From the NCBI GenBank assembly GCA_949825045.1, contig OX463824.1, forward strand, positions 26,148,501-26,212,500: DNA of 64,000 bases. Reading direction: 5' to 3'. This DNA is from Argyresthia goedartella. Its lineage: Eukaryota; Arthropoda; Insecta; Lepidoptera; Argyresthiidae. The notes beneath the pieces were generated by a model. It was given only the letters and a program-made list of their open reading frames with translations, made no database searches and was not told the DNA's origin. The translations under genes and the position numbers were made by a program. Within the stretch, counting starts at the first letter, position 1. Each line of letters opens with the position of its first letter. This document shows, in pieces, positions 1 to 9,561 of the stretch.

Positions 1-208
1 TGGACAAACTGGTACATCTGAGGTCCCTCTGGATCGTCGCGTTCCTCACGAAGCGGGGGGCGCCGACGATGATAGGCAGAGAGAGGTTCTCTTGAGTTCG
101 GAGTCTCCGTTTGTTCGTCTCCGGCGTACCATGACGGGGCCGCGTAGGTGACGCGGGATCTCACGTAGGACTTGTAGATCCCGAGCTTCACCCTCAGAGG
201 GAGGTTGG
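1..208 (-). pseudogene. Jockey-type LINE ORF2, 3' fragment cut by the window edge
   Basis: Read on the minus strand this closely resembles 11994-12230: the same C-terminal reverse-transcriptase region, with the stretch equivalent to SLRTIVGAPRYVRNATI recognisable. It carries small deletions (for example around 'tggtacgcc') that break the frame. On the minus strand it lies directly downstream of the tail of the neighbouring LINE fragment. It is GC-rich compared with the surrounding DNA, as are the other copies at 9901-12535. The element continues beyond the window start, so its 3' end is not seen. Confidence 0.8.
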
Positions 209-212
209 AGTC

Positions 213-1205
213 AAGAAGTCCAAAAATTCCAAATTCCAAAATTCCAAATGTCTTTATTACTGTATATATTTACATATACTTAGCAATCGTCATTTTTGCC
301 ACTTCTCTACATTGGACCACTGTGGGAGAAGAAGGGCGTAGAAACTCCAACAGATTGATTTTTAGATCTCTTTTTTAAAAATTGCTTATGCTTAACTAAT
401 AAAAAATATAATATTTAGTCATTATCATAATTCATAAGCAGGAATAAATAATTACAAAATTATTAACAGCAAGGTCTGTGTTGAGCCAGATTAAACCCAT
501 ACAGTCCCATCATTTAAGTAATCTGGAACATTGCAATATCCCTTTTTCGACAAAGTCGCTTTAACATGGTTTTTAAATTGCTCAAATGGCAATTTCAAGA
601 TCTCCAGGTATCTTGTTGTAGTAGAGAATGCATTGACCCTTGAAAGAATTGCTAACCTTCGCGAGTCTAAACCGAGGCGCAAGTAGTTTGTGATTATTTC
701 TTAGGTTAACATTACAGCTATCGCTAAGTTTGGGAAATTTTGTAAGGTTCTTGCGTACATACATTATATTTTCGAAAATAAATTGACTAGCTACAGTTAG
801 TATGTCAATTGTTTTAAAAAGCTCTCTTAAGGAGTCTGTGCGTTTTAAATTATAAATTGCTCGAATAGCTTTTTTTTGTAAAATAAAAATAGTTTGAATA
901 TCCGCTGCTTTCCCCCACAACAAGATACCATAGGACATGACACTATGAAAGTAACTAAAATATACTAGCCTAGATGTAGCCACATCCGTGTTTTGTCTGA
1001 TGTTCCTAACAGCGTAAGCCGCAGAACTTAATTTACCAGCCAATTTATCTATGTGGGGTCCCCACTGAAATTTGTAATCAATGGTTATTCCAAGAAACTT
1101 CGTGTCATTTACTAATTCTAACGTGCTGTTGTCTAAGACTAAACTGGTCTCAACTTGCCTGACATTTGGAAGTGAGAATTTGATACACTGAGCCAATTCA
1201 AGGTT
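213..1205 (-). pseudogene. Jockey-superfamily LINE, 5'-truncated 3' end (family F)
   Basis: An open stretch of about 204 codons (1196 to 582) encodes the post-catalytic part of a LINE reverse transcriptase, with the family-typical LGITIDYKFQWGPHIDKLAG and SYGILLWG motifs. A frameshift near 590-600 moves the last 30 or so codons (ending NDGTVWV, stop near 491) to another frame. A 3' UTR of about 270 bp follows. It ends in a short GGAATTT-type microsatellite tail (213-245) instead of poly(A). The same 3' end recurs at 17925-18253 (+) and 48105-48540 (-). Endonuclease and catalytic YxDD parts are absent, so this is a typical 5' truncation. Confidence 0.85.
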
Positions 1206-1863
1206 AAAGACAGAAGAGACAAAACATGACTTTTGCTAAGTATATATAAATATCTACAGCAACTAATCAAATTGGACCTAGACTTTGACTTTGATCTAGG
1301 ATGCCTAGGCTACCTACGGTACCAATTTGGTGAGTATCGGTGACCTAGAATAACATTACTCGTATATACTCTCCTATCGCTATTATTGGCCCTAGGCTAG
1401 CTAGCTATGTTTGTATGTCGAGCTAACTATTCTAGCTACCTATCTGGTTAATGGCTTAATTACAGAGAAGCTATATACCTAGATGTAGCTACTACACTAT
1501 CAGCCCACAATTTAATACACGAAAAGCGGACTCTTTATTTCCTTACAACTAAACTTATTACTAGGGGGTATGTACACAGTTACACCTATATATTACATGC
1601 TATTTTATATTTTTACGAGCTTCATGTCGTCGTGTAAAATAATTAATTATATTTGCCCATGGTCTGGTAAAACGGGTGTCAATTTGCCCCGTGATTTTAA
1701 GTGTTCGATAATTTAACTTTAAGGGTTTAAGTTTGGACATTTGAACTATTTGATCTTTTGACCATTCGATATTATAAACTTCAGCGTTTCGTATATCGAT
1801 GCTACGACTATTTACTTTTAGAGCATTCGATACTGTGATTTTAGATGTTTTGAACTTTGCTAT
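1206..1863. other. Non-coding spacer with CTAG-rich and weakly periodic DNA
   Basis: No supportable gene. About 1260-1510 is unusually rich in CTAG and TAGC words (several 'ctagg', 'gctagctagc' and 'tagctac' runs). About 1675-1860 shows a degenerate pattern in which 'attcgata', 'tttgaact' and 'tttta' recur every 20-30 bp. Neither has a clear unit boundary. Confidence 0.4.
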
Positions 1864-2089
1864 TGTGCCGGCTGATATTGATCCTCACGTACACAACGTT
1901 TTATTAGAGTTTTATCTCAGTGATGTATCAGCCGTCGCAGATAACGGATGTATCATACTACGCACCTAATCTAGGTACGTGATAAGAGTTGGTATTACTT
2001 TGAGACTTTGTGATAATAAAGTTAGTTAGTAACTGAGCATATTCCAAGCCTTTTACTCTACTCTCGAAGGCAGGCATCTGTGGTTGCCA
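1864..2089 (+). repeat. Probable solo LTR related to the miniature LTR element at 30251
   Basis: It begins TGTGCCGG and ends near GGTTGCCA. It shares with the 218-bp LTR at 30251-30468 the same start, the internal 'gcagataa' block, and the 'caagccttttact' then 'tactc(t/c)cgaag' block close to the end. Length (about 226 bp) is similar. I found no matching internal region and no convincing target duplication, so a solo LTR is an inference from one-sided similarity. Confidence 0.5.
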
Positions 2090-2323
2090 TAACATGGCTA
2101 GACTATTTTAACTAACGACATTTTACTTTCATAATTTTTATACGTACCCATCACAGAACATTTTTTTATTTTTTTATTATTTATTCATATATTAAGAACT
2201 TAGATTTAGGTACATTTAGCAGCGAACGAAAACCAGACATGGTTTATCCGTCGCTGTCAGTGCTCTCGTTATACAGTTAATAGTGTTACGCCGGTAGGTT
2301 AGGTCAAAAACTTTGAACGTCAA

Positions 2324-2527
2324 TTTCAGTGCTTTAGAGGCGTTTTCAGCAGGCTGAAAATTCATTTCAGGCCGTTTCAGAAGTTACTCTATCACATATC
2401 TAAAGATCGGAATTTCACCCAAGTTGCCGTCGTTTTCAGGCGCCTGAAACATGTTTTCAGTCCGTTTCAGGGCACCCTCTATCAGATGACGCCATAACCT
2501 GAAAACCCGTTTTCAGGCGTTTTCAGG
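2324..2527. promoter_or_regulatory. Cluster of TTTCAG/CTGAAA hexamers in U3
   Basis: Nine TTTCAG and three CTGAAA hexamers occur within about 200 bp of U3. They are often extended to GTTTTCAGG or CCTGAAAAC, and one pair is arranged as a palindrome (TTTTCAGGCGCCTGAAA). The whole cluster is conserved in the 3' LTR at the equivalent place. Such density suggests binding sites for one host factor; the factor is unknown. Confidence 0.5.
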
Positions 2528-2766
2528 ACCCCTTATGGGCCTCTGAAGCACAAATCGTCATATGGCGAAATATCCGGTAGGAGTGACAGAGATAGCACTA
2601 TTAGAAAGAGATAGCTATACTCGGAACATTCGAGAAGGGAGTGACAGAGAGAGTGCACCATTAGAGAGAGACATATATGGTCTCGAATGTTCTCGGCCCG
2701 CACGCTGGTCCTTACTAGAATATTCGTGATATGTGTGGACAATGTGTCCAGAGCGGCTCCGCGGGA

Positions 2767-2815
2767 CATAAAAGGCGCCGACGGCCGGCACGAGTTAGTT
2801 ACATTTTAACTGCGA
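2767..2815 (+). promoter_or_regulatory. Core promoter of the 5' LTR
   Basis: CATAAAAGG at 2767-2775 is followed about 25-30 bp later by CGAGTTAGTTACATTTTA, a plausible initiator zone. The 3' LTR has a canonical TATAAAAGG at 8294-8302. The transcription start is inferred from spacing only. Confidence 0.5.
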
Positions 2816-3027
2816 TCGAGTGCTAGTACAAGGATAATCGGAAAGAAAGACTCTTCGTGTGAATAGTGAGTGCATAATTAGTGAAATAGTGTGTGTGTGT
2901 GTTTTAGTGGATTTTATGTACAATTCGTGTGAATTGTAAGTGCCTAATGTGGGTAATAAAGTGAGTGTTTTAATTAGTGGATAAATTCGTGTTTTTCTAT
3001 CAAATACGAACCCCACGCTCGTAACAT

Positions 3028-3045
3028 TTGGTGTCAGAAGTGGGA
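3028..3045 (+). other. Primer-binding site of the gypsy element
   Basis: Immediately after the LTR the sequence TTGGTGTCAGAAGTGGGA matches, with about one mismatch, the complement of a tRNA-Leu 3' end as I know it. The assignment to tRNA-Leu is from memory of tRNA termini, not from a search. Confidence 0.6.
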
Positions 3046-3051
3046 TAGAAA

Positions 3052-4122
3052 ATGCCGTTAATGCCACGAGAAACCGAGCCAAAAGGAGTGACGACGCGAA
3101 GCCAAACGTCTGGGTCTGGAGACTCGACGCCTGGTACGTCGGAATCACCTGCTCCAGCTGCACAAAGAGTAGACCTCAACGTTATCTTCGTCCTCCTAAA
3201 GGAACAAGCGAGAGAGCTAAAGGAACAGTCGCGAAAACAGGAGGAACAGGCACGAATGCTTCGTGAGGTACATGTGTCCACGACCGAATGGAAGAGAGAG
3301 TTGTTCGAGGTCCAGGAAAAACTGGCCGATATGGATGAAAAACTAGAGAGTCGAGTCCATGATGTCGATAAAAAAATTGAGACCTGTGAGAGCCGTCTCC
3401 AAAAACTTGAGATCAAAGTGGCTAATGGTCCAAGTACCTATGTACCCGACGCATCGGTGTCCGGAGGCGGCAGGTTCAAAGTGCCTCCCTTTGACGGTAG
3501 CTCATCGTGGACTGCCTATAAGCTGCAGTTCGAGTCTGTTTCCCAGGCTAATGGTTGGAGTAAGGAGCAAGCCAGGACAGCACTGACGTTGGCGCTGCGC
3601 GACGAGGCTCTTACCATACTAGAGGCTGGAAACGACCGGACGTACGACCGCCTTCTAGAAGCCTTGGAGGCACGATACGGTGACAGTCACCTGGAGCACG
3701 TGTACCGAGCTCAGTTAAAGGACAGGACACAAGGACGTAACAAGTCCTTACAACAGTGGGCCCTGGAAATCGAGAAGTTGGTTAGGAAGGCCTATCAACG
3801 TACGTCAGCATCCTTTGTGGACAGTATGCTGGTGCAGGCCTTCATCGATGGGATCCGGGATCTGGAAGTGAGGGCAGCCGTGCGATTGGGACATCATGGC
3901 AGCCTAAAGGATGCAGTAGCCCACGCTCTCGAGGTGGAAGCTGTACGACAGGATTCATCCAGGCCTTTCAGGGTGCGAGAAGTGTCGTCTACGAAGCCAG
4001 TAGATACCCACCGCGAATTTGGGCCACGTTGCTACCATTGTGGGAACGTGGTCACCTGCAGTCTGGCTGACCAAAAAGGACTAGGAGGGACAGAGACCCC
4101 GCTCCAACGGCGAGGAAAATAG
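3052..4122 (+). pseudogene. gag: gypsy gag, frameshifted in the zinc knuckle
   Basis: This frame encodes the structural polyprotein that packages element RNA. Residues about 35-125 form a long charged, Q/E/K-rich coiled-coil-like segment. Residues about 140-300 look like a retrotransposon capsid domain, starting near FKVPPFDGSSSWTAYKLQFE. Near residues 327-330 a CxxC begins a CCHC zinc knuckle. The motif then collapses because the frame shifts just after it (about 4045-4055), and the frame that would continue it meets a TGA at the expected last cysteine. The final 25 or so residues before the stop at 4122 are therefore out-of-frame. ATG 3052 lies 25 bp after the LTR and has no upstream competitor. 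Confidence 0.88.
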
Positions 4123-4171
4123 GCTCTGTGGAGTCAGAGCCCCAAAAGGGAAACGAATAAAAGCCAGGACT

Positions 4172-4657
4172 ATGGGACGAGTGCTGGCTGGCGATAGAAA
4201 TGTCCCAATTATGATCTCACAGACAAACGACGGGAATAGTCTGGTTGTCAATGGAGAAATCTGTGGAATACCATGTCTCCTTACCATAGACACCGGAGCT
4301 TCTCGGACTGTGATCAGCTCTCGGCTACTGAGACACCTGACCAGAGATCATCTAGTCCGACCTAGGCATCTCCAGCTGCAAACTGCTACCGGCCAGTACA
4401 TTTCCGTCCAAGGAGAACGAGAGTTAGCTGTGAAAATAGGTGAAAAAGAATACTGACATAAAGTGATCGTTGCTAACATCGTCGACGACTGCATTATTGG
4501 ATTGGATTTTATGAGGAGACATGACTGTAAAATCGTCTTGAAGGTTTGAGTTCTAAAGTTTGGAGTTGATGAGATTCCTATACAAGGTGGAGTAAATGGA
4601 AATGTTTACTGTACCAGGAGAACCATTCTTCAACCAAGGTCAGAGGTTTTAGTTCCA
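4172..4657 (+). pseudogene. pol: gypsy pol, protease section with two in-frame TGA codons
   Basis: The retropepsin-like protease that processes the polyprotein is recognisable from the catalytic DTGA motif (residues about 41-44 from 4172) and a downstream IIGLDF block at about 4495-4510. TGA codons at 4454-4456 and 4547-4549 interrupt the frame. This frame (start position modulo 3 equal to 2) is identical to that of the reverse transcriptase and integrase sections, so pol was once one continuous frame. The ATG at 4172 is simply the first methionine and need not be a real start. Confidence 0.85.
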
Positions 4658-6514
4658 GTGAAATTGCCGAACTCCACAAGGCCGCAATATCACCGCTGTG
4701 TGGTGGTAGAGAGGTTGGATGCTGATAAACCGTGGATAACAGCCCGTACAATTGTAACCACGGCATCTACAGCATTTGTAAGGATCCTTAATCCAAGCGA
4801 CACGGAATACGTTCTCAATAAAGGAACGCTGGTCGGATCATGCCAAGAAATTTCTTGGATAAGAGGCTGCCGAGAATCTGAGGTAAACGTGAAACCTGGT
4901 CATGTTAAGCCTTCAATGGATGTTGAAAAATTACTAAATGACTCCAGGGAGCACCTTACCGAGGAGGAATTCCTTAAGGCGCGTAGCTTACTGCTACGAT
5001 ATCGCAACGTCTTTTCTTCGCATGATGATGACATTGGAAGAACTGGAGTGGTTCAGCATGAGATCGATACTGGGGAAACTATGCCTATCCGACAGCGCCC
5101 TCGGAGAGTTCCAGTAGCTCGGGAGAAGGAGGTTGAGGGCATGATCGAGGAAAGGCAAAGAAGCGGCGTTATTGAAACTTCAACAAGCCCGTGGTGTTCT
5201 CCCGTAGTTTTGGTTAAGAAGAAACACGGCACCATGAGATTCTGTATTGACTATCGTCGACTTAATGATGTAACCAAGAAGGACAGTTATCCACTTCCAC
5301 GAATCGACGACACTTTAGACACATTGAACGGAATGAAATGGTTTTCAACGTTGGATCTGAAAAGTGGCTATTGGCAAGTCGAAATCAAGGACAAGGATAA
5401 GGAAAAAACGGCCTCCTCTACTGGCAAAGGACTCTGGCAGTTCAATGTTATGCCATTTGGACTGTGTAATGCACCAGCCACATTTGAGAGATTAATGGAA
5501 CAAATATTAGCTGGACTTCTAGGAGAAACTTACTTGGTCTATTTGGATGACATCATTATCGTTGGTAGAGACTTCAACGACCACTTGAATAAATTTGAGC
5601 AGGTGCTAGGCAAACTACGAGGGGCAAATCTGAAACTCAGTCCGAAGAAATGCTCGTTTTTCAAACGTAAAGTGAATTACTTGGGACACGTGATTTCGAA
5701 GGACGGCATTCAGACAGATCCTGAGAAGATTAGCGCCGTGCAGGATTGGCCGACGCCAAAAGACAAGACTGCAGTACGTGCCTTTTTGGAGCTTTGTTCA
5801 TACTACAGACGTTTTGTGAAGAACTTCTCGGATATAGCAAAGCCTTTGCATCAACTAACGGAAGAAAAGCGATCATTTTACTGGAACGTACAATGTGAGT
5901 CAAGTTTCAACGAGCTTAAAGGAAGACTTTGTGAAACGCCAATATTGGGGTATCCAGACCCGGACGAGGATTTCATTGTGGATACAGATGCTAGTAATAC
6001 TGGAATTGGAGGTGTCTTGTCGCAAAAGAAAGGAGATAACGAAGTTGTGATTGCATATTTCAGTAAGTCATTGTCAAAACCAGAGAGGAATTACTGTGTA
6101 ACTCGGAGGGAATTGCTAGCAGTTGTCAAGACGTTACAACATTTCAGCAAATACCTGCTGGGAAGAAAGTTTCGTATCAGAACTGACCATGCTGCTTTAA
6201 AGTGGTTGCTAGAATTTAAAAACCCCGAGGGACAAGTGGCGAGATGGATTGAACAACTGCAGGAGTATGATTTCATCATCGAACACCGTAGTAGGAAATC
6301 ACATGGAAATGCTGACGCCCTATCACGTAGACCTTGTGCGGACGACTGTAAACATTGCTCAAGACAAGAAGGCAAGGAATGTGTTCGAATGATAAGAACT
6401 GATACGGTTAGCGACGAGTGGAGTGATGAAATCATGCAGCAAGCGCAACAAGAGGACCCTGACGTGAGACCAATTTTTGATTGGATTAATGCTGGCGCAT
6501 CTAAACCAAGATGA
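4658..6514 (+). pseudogene. pol: gypsy pol, reverse transcriptase and RNase H section
   Basis: A 618-codon open stretch. The reverse transcriptase runs from about residue 130 to 330, with FCIDYRRLN, LDLKSGYWQV, MPFGLCNAPATF and the catalytic YLDD (near residue 295). A connection region and RNase H follow (DTDASNTGIGGVL near residue 441, then TRRELLAVV, RTDHAALKWL and NADALSRR). Together these copy element RNA into DNA and remove the RNA strand. The section is in the same frame as the protease upstream and the integrase downstream. It ends at a TGA (6512-6514) only 15 bp before the next methionine in that frame. All catalytic motifs I can see are intact. Confidence 0.93.
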
Positions 6515-6529
6515 TGTGATGTAGCTCCT

Positions 6530-7771
6530 ATGAGTGCGGTAACAAAAAGCTACTGGGCACAATGGGATAGCTTGGTCATGCATAATGGCGTTCTATGTAG
6601 AAAATGGGAATCAACAAATGGGAAGGATGCTCACCTGCAAGTCGTTGTCCCAAAGAAAAGGGTGAAAGATGTTTTGAGAAGCTTTCACGATGGAACATCC
6701 GGTGGACACCTTGGAGTAAAAAGGACCCTAATGAAAATTCGGCAACGCTTTTATTGGATTCACTGCCGAGAAGATGTTGAAAATTGGTGTAAACGATGCA
6801 CTAACTGTGCATCAGGCAAAGGACCGCATACCCGTAGCCGAGGAACGCTCAAGTTGTACAACGTGGGAGCCCCTTGGGAAAGGGTTGCATTAGATGTCGC
6901 AGGACCTTTCCCAGCATCGGACTCCGGAAAAAAGTACATTCTTGTCGTGATGGATTACTTCGCGAAGTGGCCTGAAGTATTTGCCATTCCTAATCAAGAA
7001 GCGGTAACCATAGCTGAAAAGCTAGTGAACGAAGTATTCTGCCGGTTTGGGGTACCACTCGAAATACACAGTGATCAAGGAAGAAACTTCGAGTCTGCGG
7101 TCTTTCAGGAGACTTGTCGCATAATGGGAATTCATAAGACGAGGTCTACGGCGTATCATCCACAGTCAGATGGAATGGTTGAGAGATTTAACCAGACACT
7201 GGAGAGACATCTAGCCAAGGTCGTTGAGAGCCATCAAAAAGATTGGGATCGGCATATCCCCCTCTTCCTGATGTCTTATAGGTCGGCAACTCACGAAAGT
7301 ACGGCGGTTACTCCATCGTATGCGAATTTTGGAAGAGAACTCCGTCTGCCTGCAGATCTCCTGACTGGACGTCCGCCCGATACACCAAGGACCATCACGG
7401 AATATGCAAGTGATTTGCGGGATCGGATTGATGATGTTCACAGCCTGGTACGTGAACACGGGCTCCACGCTAGCATAAAGATGAAAACCCGATATGATCG
7501 GAAGTCTTATCAAGTGGGTTTTGAGGAAGGTTCGTTGGTGTGGCTACATAACCCTATGCGACGAGTAGGAAAGGCCCCGAAACTATCTCCGAATTGGGAA
7601 GGGCCTTACAAGGTGGTCACCAAAATAAACGACGTCACGTATCGAATCCAGCGGAATCCTCGTAGTCCGAGCAAGATTGTTCATGTTGACCGGCTGGCCA
7701 GATACCACGGAAATAATGATGCTCGGGACGAGCATGTCTTAGGAGGGGGTAGTGTTACGCCGGTAGGTTAG
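6530..7771 (+). pseudogene. pol: gypsy pol, integrase section
   Basis: Four hundred and thirteen open codons continue the pol frame after the TGA at 6512. An HHCC zinc-binding segment (residues about 45-95, ending WCKRCTNC) is followed by the DDE core. The core has ALDVAGPFP with the first aspartate, IHSDQGRNFES with the second, and YHPQSDGMVERFNQTL with the glutamate. A C-terminal GPY/F-type module (NWEGPYKVVTKI) is present. Integrase joins the DNA copy to the host chromosome. The domain itself looks undamaged. The frame runs 19 bp into the 3' LTR. Confidence 0.92.
7740..7752 (+). other. Polypurine tract of the gypsy element
   Basis: TAGGAGGGGGTAG abuts the TGTTACG start of the 3' LTR. This is the expected position for plus-strand DNA priming. 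Confidence 0.8.
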
Positions 7772-8551
7772 GTCAAAAACTTTGAACGTCAATTTCAGTG
7801 CTTTAGAGGCGTTTTCAGCAGGCTGAAAAGTCATTTCAGGCCGTTTCAGAAGTTACTCTATCACATATCTAAAGATCGGAATTTCACCCAAGTTGCCGTC
7901 GTTTTCAGGCGCCTGAAACATGTTTTCAGTCCGTTTCAGGGCACCCTCTATCAGATGACGCCATAACCTGAAAACCCGTTTTCAGGCGTTTTCAGGACCC
8001 CTTATGGGCCTCTGAAGCACAAATCGTTATATGGCGAAATATCCGGTAGGAGTGACAGAGATAGCACTACTAGAAAGAGATAGCTATACTCGGAACATTC
8101 GAGAAGTGTGTGACAGAGATAGAACTAATAGAAAGAGATAGCTATACTCGGAACATTCGAGAAGGGAGTGACAGAGAGAGTGCACCATTAGAGAGAGACA
8201 TATATGGTCTCGAATGTTCTCGGCCCGCACGCTGGTCCTTACTAGAATATTCGTGATATGTGTGGACAATGTGTCCAGAGCGGCTCCGCGGGATATAAAA
8301 GGCGCCGACGGCCGGCACGAGTTAGTTACATTTTAACTGCGATCGAGTGCTAGTACAAGGATAATCGGAAAGAAAGACTCTTCGTGTGAATAGTGAGTGC
8401 ATAATTAGTGAAATAGTGTGTGTGTGTTTTAGTGGATTTTATGTACAGTTCGTGTGAATTGTAAGTGCCTAATTTGGGTAATAAAGTGAGTGTTTTAATT
8501 AGTGGATTAATTCGTGTTTTTCTATCAAATACGAACCCCACGCTCGTAACA
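7753..8551 (+). repeat. 3' LTR of the gypsy element (799 bp)
   Basis: Same ends as the 5' LTR and followed by ATAG. It is 56 bp longer, mainly because the 58-bp TGACAGAG unit occurs three times (8053, 8111, 8169) rather than twice. TATAAAAGG is at 8294-8302 and AATAAA at 8480-8485. Confidence 0.95.
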
Positions 8552-8555
8552 ATAG

Positions 8556-8827
8556 TTTACTTAGAAGCAGATACATTAGGTATAGAATAAAAAAGTGAAT
8601 GAAGTTAGTTCTTAGGTAAAACTCAAGCTAAGACCTTTTGTTCTATGTAAGGTAGGTATATAACTATCAATAAAGTGGTTTTTAATCTTAGTACTAAAAT
8701 TATTATTGTTTATAAATATGTATTGGAGATCTATTGGTAGTTCATTTACAATTTTAGGCAAGTAATTTTGATAAAGTGGCATAAATATTTAAATATATTT
8801 AATATTTAAATGTACTTATACAAACAT
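8556..8827. other. AT-rich spacer without recognised features
   Basis: No open frame, tRNA-like box or repeat shared with the rest of the window was noticed here. Confidence 0.4.
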
Positions 8828-8962
8828 TACTTTTGGCCCACACTAGGATACTCAGTGTCGTGGGAACCAGTAACAGCGACGTTTTTCTTCCTTCCCAACC
8901 GGTATTTGAACCCGGGACCGCTTGCAAGGCCTCGAACCGCAACGCCACAGTGGTCGAAAGTA
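8828..8962 (-). mobile_element. tRNA-headed SINE, family A copy
   Basis: On the minus strand a tRNA-like head has an A-box-like TGGCGTTGCGG and a B-box-like GGTTCAAATACC. It leads into the family body, seen on the plus strand as cacactaggatactcagtg and then gtgggaacc. The same order occurs at 25105-25320, 27055-27252 and 61527-61718. RNA polymerase III promotion is inferred from the boxes. Confidence 0.7.
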
Positions 8963-9237
8963 GACCCTATTTTTTTGTATCACGCTTTTATTAGCTTCAC
9001 CTGTATGTTTGTTTGTATGTAACCGACTCCTTTGGAATAGATTTTGACCCACTTTAAACGGACAGATTCAATTCAAACTTTGTACACTTATCAAGAATCA
9101 GCGACAATGTAATAATTTCATAAGTTTATCTCATTATCCTGATTAGGATCGCCAGGATTAATTAATTTCTCGTATTTGGGGGATTGACAAAACAGTCTAC
9201 TTACTTTCCGGCTCGTGCACTCGAACTAAAAAATGAA
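8963..9237. other. Spacer without recognised features
   Basis: Low-complexity AT-rich DNA between a SINE fragment and the foldback element. No supportable gene. Confidence 0.4.
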
Positions 9238-9561
9238 AAATAAATATAGTTTAGAAAAACTAAGAAACACGCTTTTAAAGCACTTCGAACTAAAAAGTTA
9301 AAAATAATTTTTAATATAACCTTAAAACAATAATGAATAAAAAATACTATTATTATTGTGAAAAAAAAAGCGTCGGGCGCTTTGTTCCATATCTTTCGTA
9401 CATCGAGCGCCCGACGCTTTTTTTTTTTTTTTTGTTTCACAATAATAATAGTATGTTTTTTCATTATTGTTTTAAGGTTATATTAAAAATTATTTTTAAC
9501 TTTTTATTTCGAAGTGCTTTAAAAGCGTGTTTTTTAGTTTTTTTTAAACTATATTTTTATT
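9238..9561. mobile_element. Long foldback (hairpin) element
   Basis: Two arms of about 145-155 bp are near-perfect reverse complements. The left arm runs from about 9238 to 9381 and the right arm from about 9405 to 9561, around a loop of some 23 bp. The innermost paired block is AGCGTCGGGCGCT (9369-9381) with AGCGCCCGACGCT (9405-9417). The outer parts pair through the 'acacgcttttaaagcacttcgaa' region and AT-rich DNA with a few indels. No transposase is encoded and no clear target duplication was found. Open frames across it are reflections of the palindrome. Confidence 0.85.

Larger units (their letters stand above)
2284..3026 (+). repeat. 5' LTR of the gypsy element (743 bp)
   Basis: Boundaries come from TG...CA ends, the 7-bp terminal inversion and the ATAG duplication. 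U3 holds a dense TTTCAG/CTGAAA cluster (2324-2527) and two tandem copies of a 58-bp unit starting TGACAGAG (2584 and 2642). A TATA-like box lies at 2767-2775 and an AATAAA polyadenylation signal at 2955-2960. Compared with the 3' LTR, the first base of the TATA box is changed (CATAAAAGG here, TATAAAAGG there), which may weaken this copy's promoter. Confidence 0.95.
2284..8551 (+). mobile_element. Ty3/gypsy LTR retrotransposon, full length, coding region degenerate
   Basis: Two LTRs (2284-3026 and 7753-8551) start TGTTACG and end CGTAACA, a perfect 7-bp terminal inversion. They are flanked by a 4-bp ATAG duplication (2280-2283 and 8552-8555). A primer-binding site, gag, protease, reverse transcriptase, RNase H, integrase and a purine tract lie in the usual order. 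There is no env-like frame between integrase and the 3' LTR. By eye the LTRs differ at about eight substitutions plus one 58-bp repeat unit, so insertion is fairly recent. Even so, gag has a frameshift and pol has three in-frame TGA codons, so the copy cannot make its own full polyprotein. Confidence 0.96.

Noticed and set aside
4454..4456. TGA as selenocysteine or regulated readthrough in pol
   Set aside because: Several TGA codons, one replacing a zinc ligand in gag, plus a gag frameshift point to decay.
7600..7771. An env-like third frame in the gypsy element (errantivirus)
   Set aside because: Integrase runs directly into the 3' LTR; there is no space for an envelope gene.
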